DNA from: Deltaproteobacteria bacterium
GTDB lineage: Bacteria > Desulfobacterota > Desulfobaccia > Desulfobaccales > 0-14-0-80-60-11
Direction of reading: 5' to 3'
Assembly: GCA_016874945.1 (NCBI GenBank)
Contig: VGSO01000183.1
Coordinates: 1 to 6,221, forward strand
Length of the DNA stretch: 6,221 bases
Translations under genes and position numbers: made by a program
Shown here: piece after piece, positions 5,052-6,221 of the stretch
Layout of the letters: each line of letters opens with the position of its first letter
Numbering within the stretch: the stretch's first letter is position 1
The notes under the pieces: model-generated
Told to the model about the DNA's origin: nothing
The model's input: the letters and a program-made list of their open reading frames with translations, nothing else
The model's database searches: none

Positions 5052-5984
5052 ATGAATAAAATTCAAAAAGAAATTTCCCAATTATGGGATGAAGCGTTTG
5101 CAGAATTGTCTGAAAAATCTGATGAAATAGCCTGGGATAGAAATTTTTTAAAATTACTTAACAAAAGTGAAAAAGAAGCTAAAAAAGAGGCAGTTAAAAA
5201 TTTGGAACCATGGATTAGCATACTCAATGAAGGGATACAATGGCTTGCTCAGCTTCATGTAGCACTCTCACTTGCTCGGACTGGAGATTTTGAAAAAGAC
5301 AAAGCAATACTTGTTCCGTTTGCTCTTGTTGGTTCCGCGTGTGCTCATTCAGTTGCAATTCGCAGATTAATTTTATCCGGCCTTGACGCTTCTGCCAAAA
5401 TGCTGCTACGTACATTAATAGAAACATTAAATGTTTGTATCGCTGTCATTGACGATATTGAGTTGGCAAATAACTTTATGGCCGCGCAGGATTTTGAAAT
5501 AGCAAAAAAATTTTGGAATCAAGAACTCTCATCCAAAAAATTAGATGGTATTCTTGCTAAGATTGAAAAAAAGATAAATTTGGAAGAAGAAGTAGTTAGA
5601 GACCTTAAGGCGTGGAGAAAAGAAACTTTATCTCTATGCTCTCAATATGTTCACCCATCTTATGTAGCATCTCTCTTCGCTGCTGAACCACCTTCAGTTT
5701 TATCCCCTTATCACCATACTCCTGGAATCTTCGGGAAAACAAGCATTACTTCGCTTCGCACTTTACCAGAGGTTTGCAAAGCTATATGGTATTTCTCCCG
5801 AATTGGGATAGACGTTTTAATGAAATTTGCTAAAAAACAAGGAGAGGGCGCGCCCGTATGGCAGGTGTTTCAAGGGGATAACGGCAGGGCATTTATAGTT
5901 GGCAGAGAAATATACAGCAAAATAATGTTACGATACTGGGATCATGAAACACCAGATATATTTGAAGAAGATAAACTTTCATAA
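5052..5984 (+). CDS. Uncharacterised helical protein, DUF5677-like, AT-rich islet gene
   Basis: 310 residues, mostly helical and cytoplasmic in appearance, with no signal peptide or clear membrane span. Residues 1-50 are highly charged, with many E and K. Two motifs stand out: R120-T-L-I-E124-T in a hydrophobic helix, after A-I-R-R-L-I-L-S-G-L-D-A-S-A-K-M-L-L, and Y199-V-H201-P-S-Y near the end of the core. This R-x-x-x-E plus late H-P/G-S combination recalls DUF5677 and related small helical families of unknown function. I assign that from memory of the pattern, without a search. AAGGA lies only 2 bases before the ATG, an unusually short spacing. By eye the gene is far richer in A/T and in AAA, AAT, TTA and ATA codons than all neighbours, which points to recent acquisition. 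The gap to the preceding gene is 23 bases. No toxin, nuclease or transposase motif is apparent, and a defence or stress role is only a guess. Confidence 0.75.
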   Translation: MNKIQKEISQLWDEAFAELSEKSDEIAWDRNFLKLLNKSEKEAKKEAVKNLEPWISILNEGIQWLAQLHVALSLARTGDFEKDKAILVPFALVGSACAHSVAIRRLILSGLDASAKMLLRTLIETLNVCIAVIDDIELANNFMAAQDFEIAKKFWNQELSSKKLDGILAKIEKKINLEEEVVRDLKAWRKETLSLCSQYVHPSYVASLFAAEPPSVLSPYHHTPGIFGKTSITSLRTLPEVCKAIWYFSRIGIDVLMKFAKKQGEGAPVWQVFQGDNGRAFIVGREIYSKIMLRYWDHETPDIFEEDKLS

Positions 5985-6053
5985 TGTAAGTTCTCTAATA
6001 TAATCATAGTTAAGTTCTTGTGATTCTTATAATGCCAAGCAGGAGAATTTTTG
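5985..6053 (+). promoter_or_regulatory. AT-rich spacer with candidate -10 elements before the M16 peptidase
   Basis: Two perfect TATAAT hexamers occur (5999-6004 and 6028-6033), but no convincing -35 lies 16-18 bases before either one. The second would start transcription near 6040, just before the ribosome binding site. An 8-bp direct repeat TAAGTTCT (5987-5994 and 6011-6018) precedes each hexamer. In such AT-rich sequence these matches may be chance. No terminator for the preceding gene is seen. Confidence 0.3.
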
Positions 6054-6221
6054 ATGACCGATACCCGAAAGTTCAACCCCGCGGCCTGGCAGCCTGAAAT
6101 CGAGATGGTCCGCTTCGATTTCCCCAACGGCCTCGTCCTCTTCGTGCTGCCGGACAAGCGCCTCCCCATCCTGTCCCTCCAGGTGCATTATCGCGTCGGT
6201 TCCCGCCACGAACTCCCGGGC
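6054..6221 (+). CDS. M16 family zinc peptidase (insulinase/PqqL-like), N-terminal fragment cut by window edge
   Basis: 56 residues from the ATG at 6054, with AGGAG 8 bases upstream and no stop before the right edge. The fragment includes R20-F-D-F-P-N-G-L-V-L-F-V-L-P-D-K, then L-P-I-L-S-L-Q-V-H-Y-R-V-G-S50-R-H-E-L-P-G. This is the conserved first strand pair of M16 peptidases: the substrate-barrel start and the Y-x-V-G-S-x-x-E-x-x-G that precedes the inverted zinc motif HxxEH. That motif should lie a few residues beyond the window, so activity cannot be judged. No signal peptide is visible at this start; many bacterial members are periplasmic, so either a cytoplasmic form or a start further upstream is possible. 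The upstream frame has no good alternative start. GC content returns to the high level of the window here. Confidence 0.88.
   Translation, partial: MTDTRKFNPAAWQPEIEMVRFDFPNGLVLFVLPDKRLPILSLQVHYRVGSRHELPG

Noticed and set aside
5052..5984. Transposase or insertion sequence as the source of the AT-rich block
   Set aside because: No terminal inverted repeats or flanking duplications are visible, and the protein has no DDE, HUH or recombinase pattern.

Overview
The window reads as a stretch of chromosome from a GC-rich, probably anaerobic Gram-negative bacterium. A free-standing rubredoxin, an SBBP beta-propeller secreted protein and the general gene style fit a sulfate-reducing or syntrophic member of the Desulfobacterota, but that assignment is inferred from gene content only. 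No mobile element, tRNA, rRNA or CRISPR array is visible.

Layout. Positions 1-490 hold, on the minus strand, the N-terminal part of an Xaa-Pro aminopeptidase that runs off the left edge. A divergent spacer (491-743) contains a perfect A/T palindrome and a candidate promoter. It leads into a secreted eight-repeat beta-propeller protein (744-2153). A non-coding gap of about 290 bases ends in a strong sigma70-type promoter (TTGACA-17-TACTAT). That promoter should drive a HAD-family phosphatase with a TTG start (2441-3064), and possibly the genes after it: rubredoxin (3176-3337), type I signal peptidase (3391-4120) and a solitary ABC-type substrate-binding lipoprotein (4117-5028). The last two overlap by four bases (GTGA), so they are probably translationally coupled. 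Next come an AT-rich gene for an uncharacterised helical protein (5052-5984) that differs strongly in composition from its neighbours, and the first 56 codons of an M16-type zinc peptidase (6054 to the right edge).

The main anomalies are as follows. (1) The signal peptidase reading frame is broken by one extra base near 3482: the N-terminus is in one frame and the catalytic part in another. (2) The same gene carries a 25-codon extra segment bounded by an 11-bp direct repeat, and removing it restores an ordinary C-terminus. (3) The low-GC gene at 5052-5984 looks like a one-gene acquired islet. (4) Four heptamer repeats sit directly against the rubredoxin ribosome binding site. The genes are mostly housekeeping (protein export, peptide turnover, phosphate-ester cleavage, electron transfer). 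I see no convincing multi-gene novel system; the islet gene is the only candidate for accessory biology.
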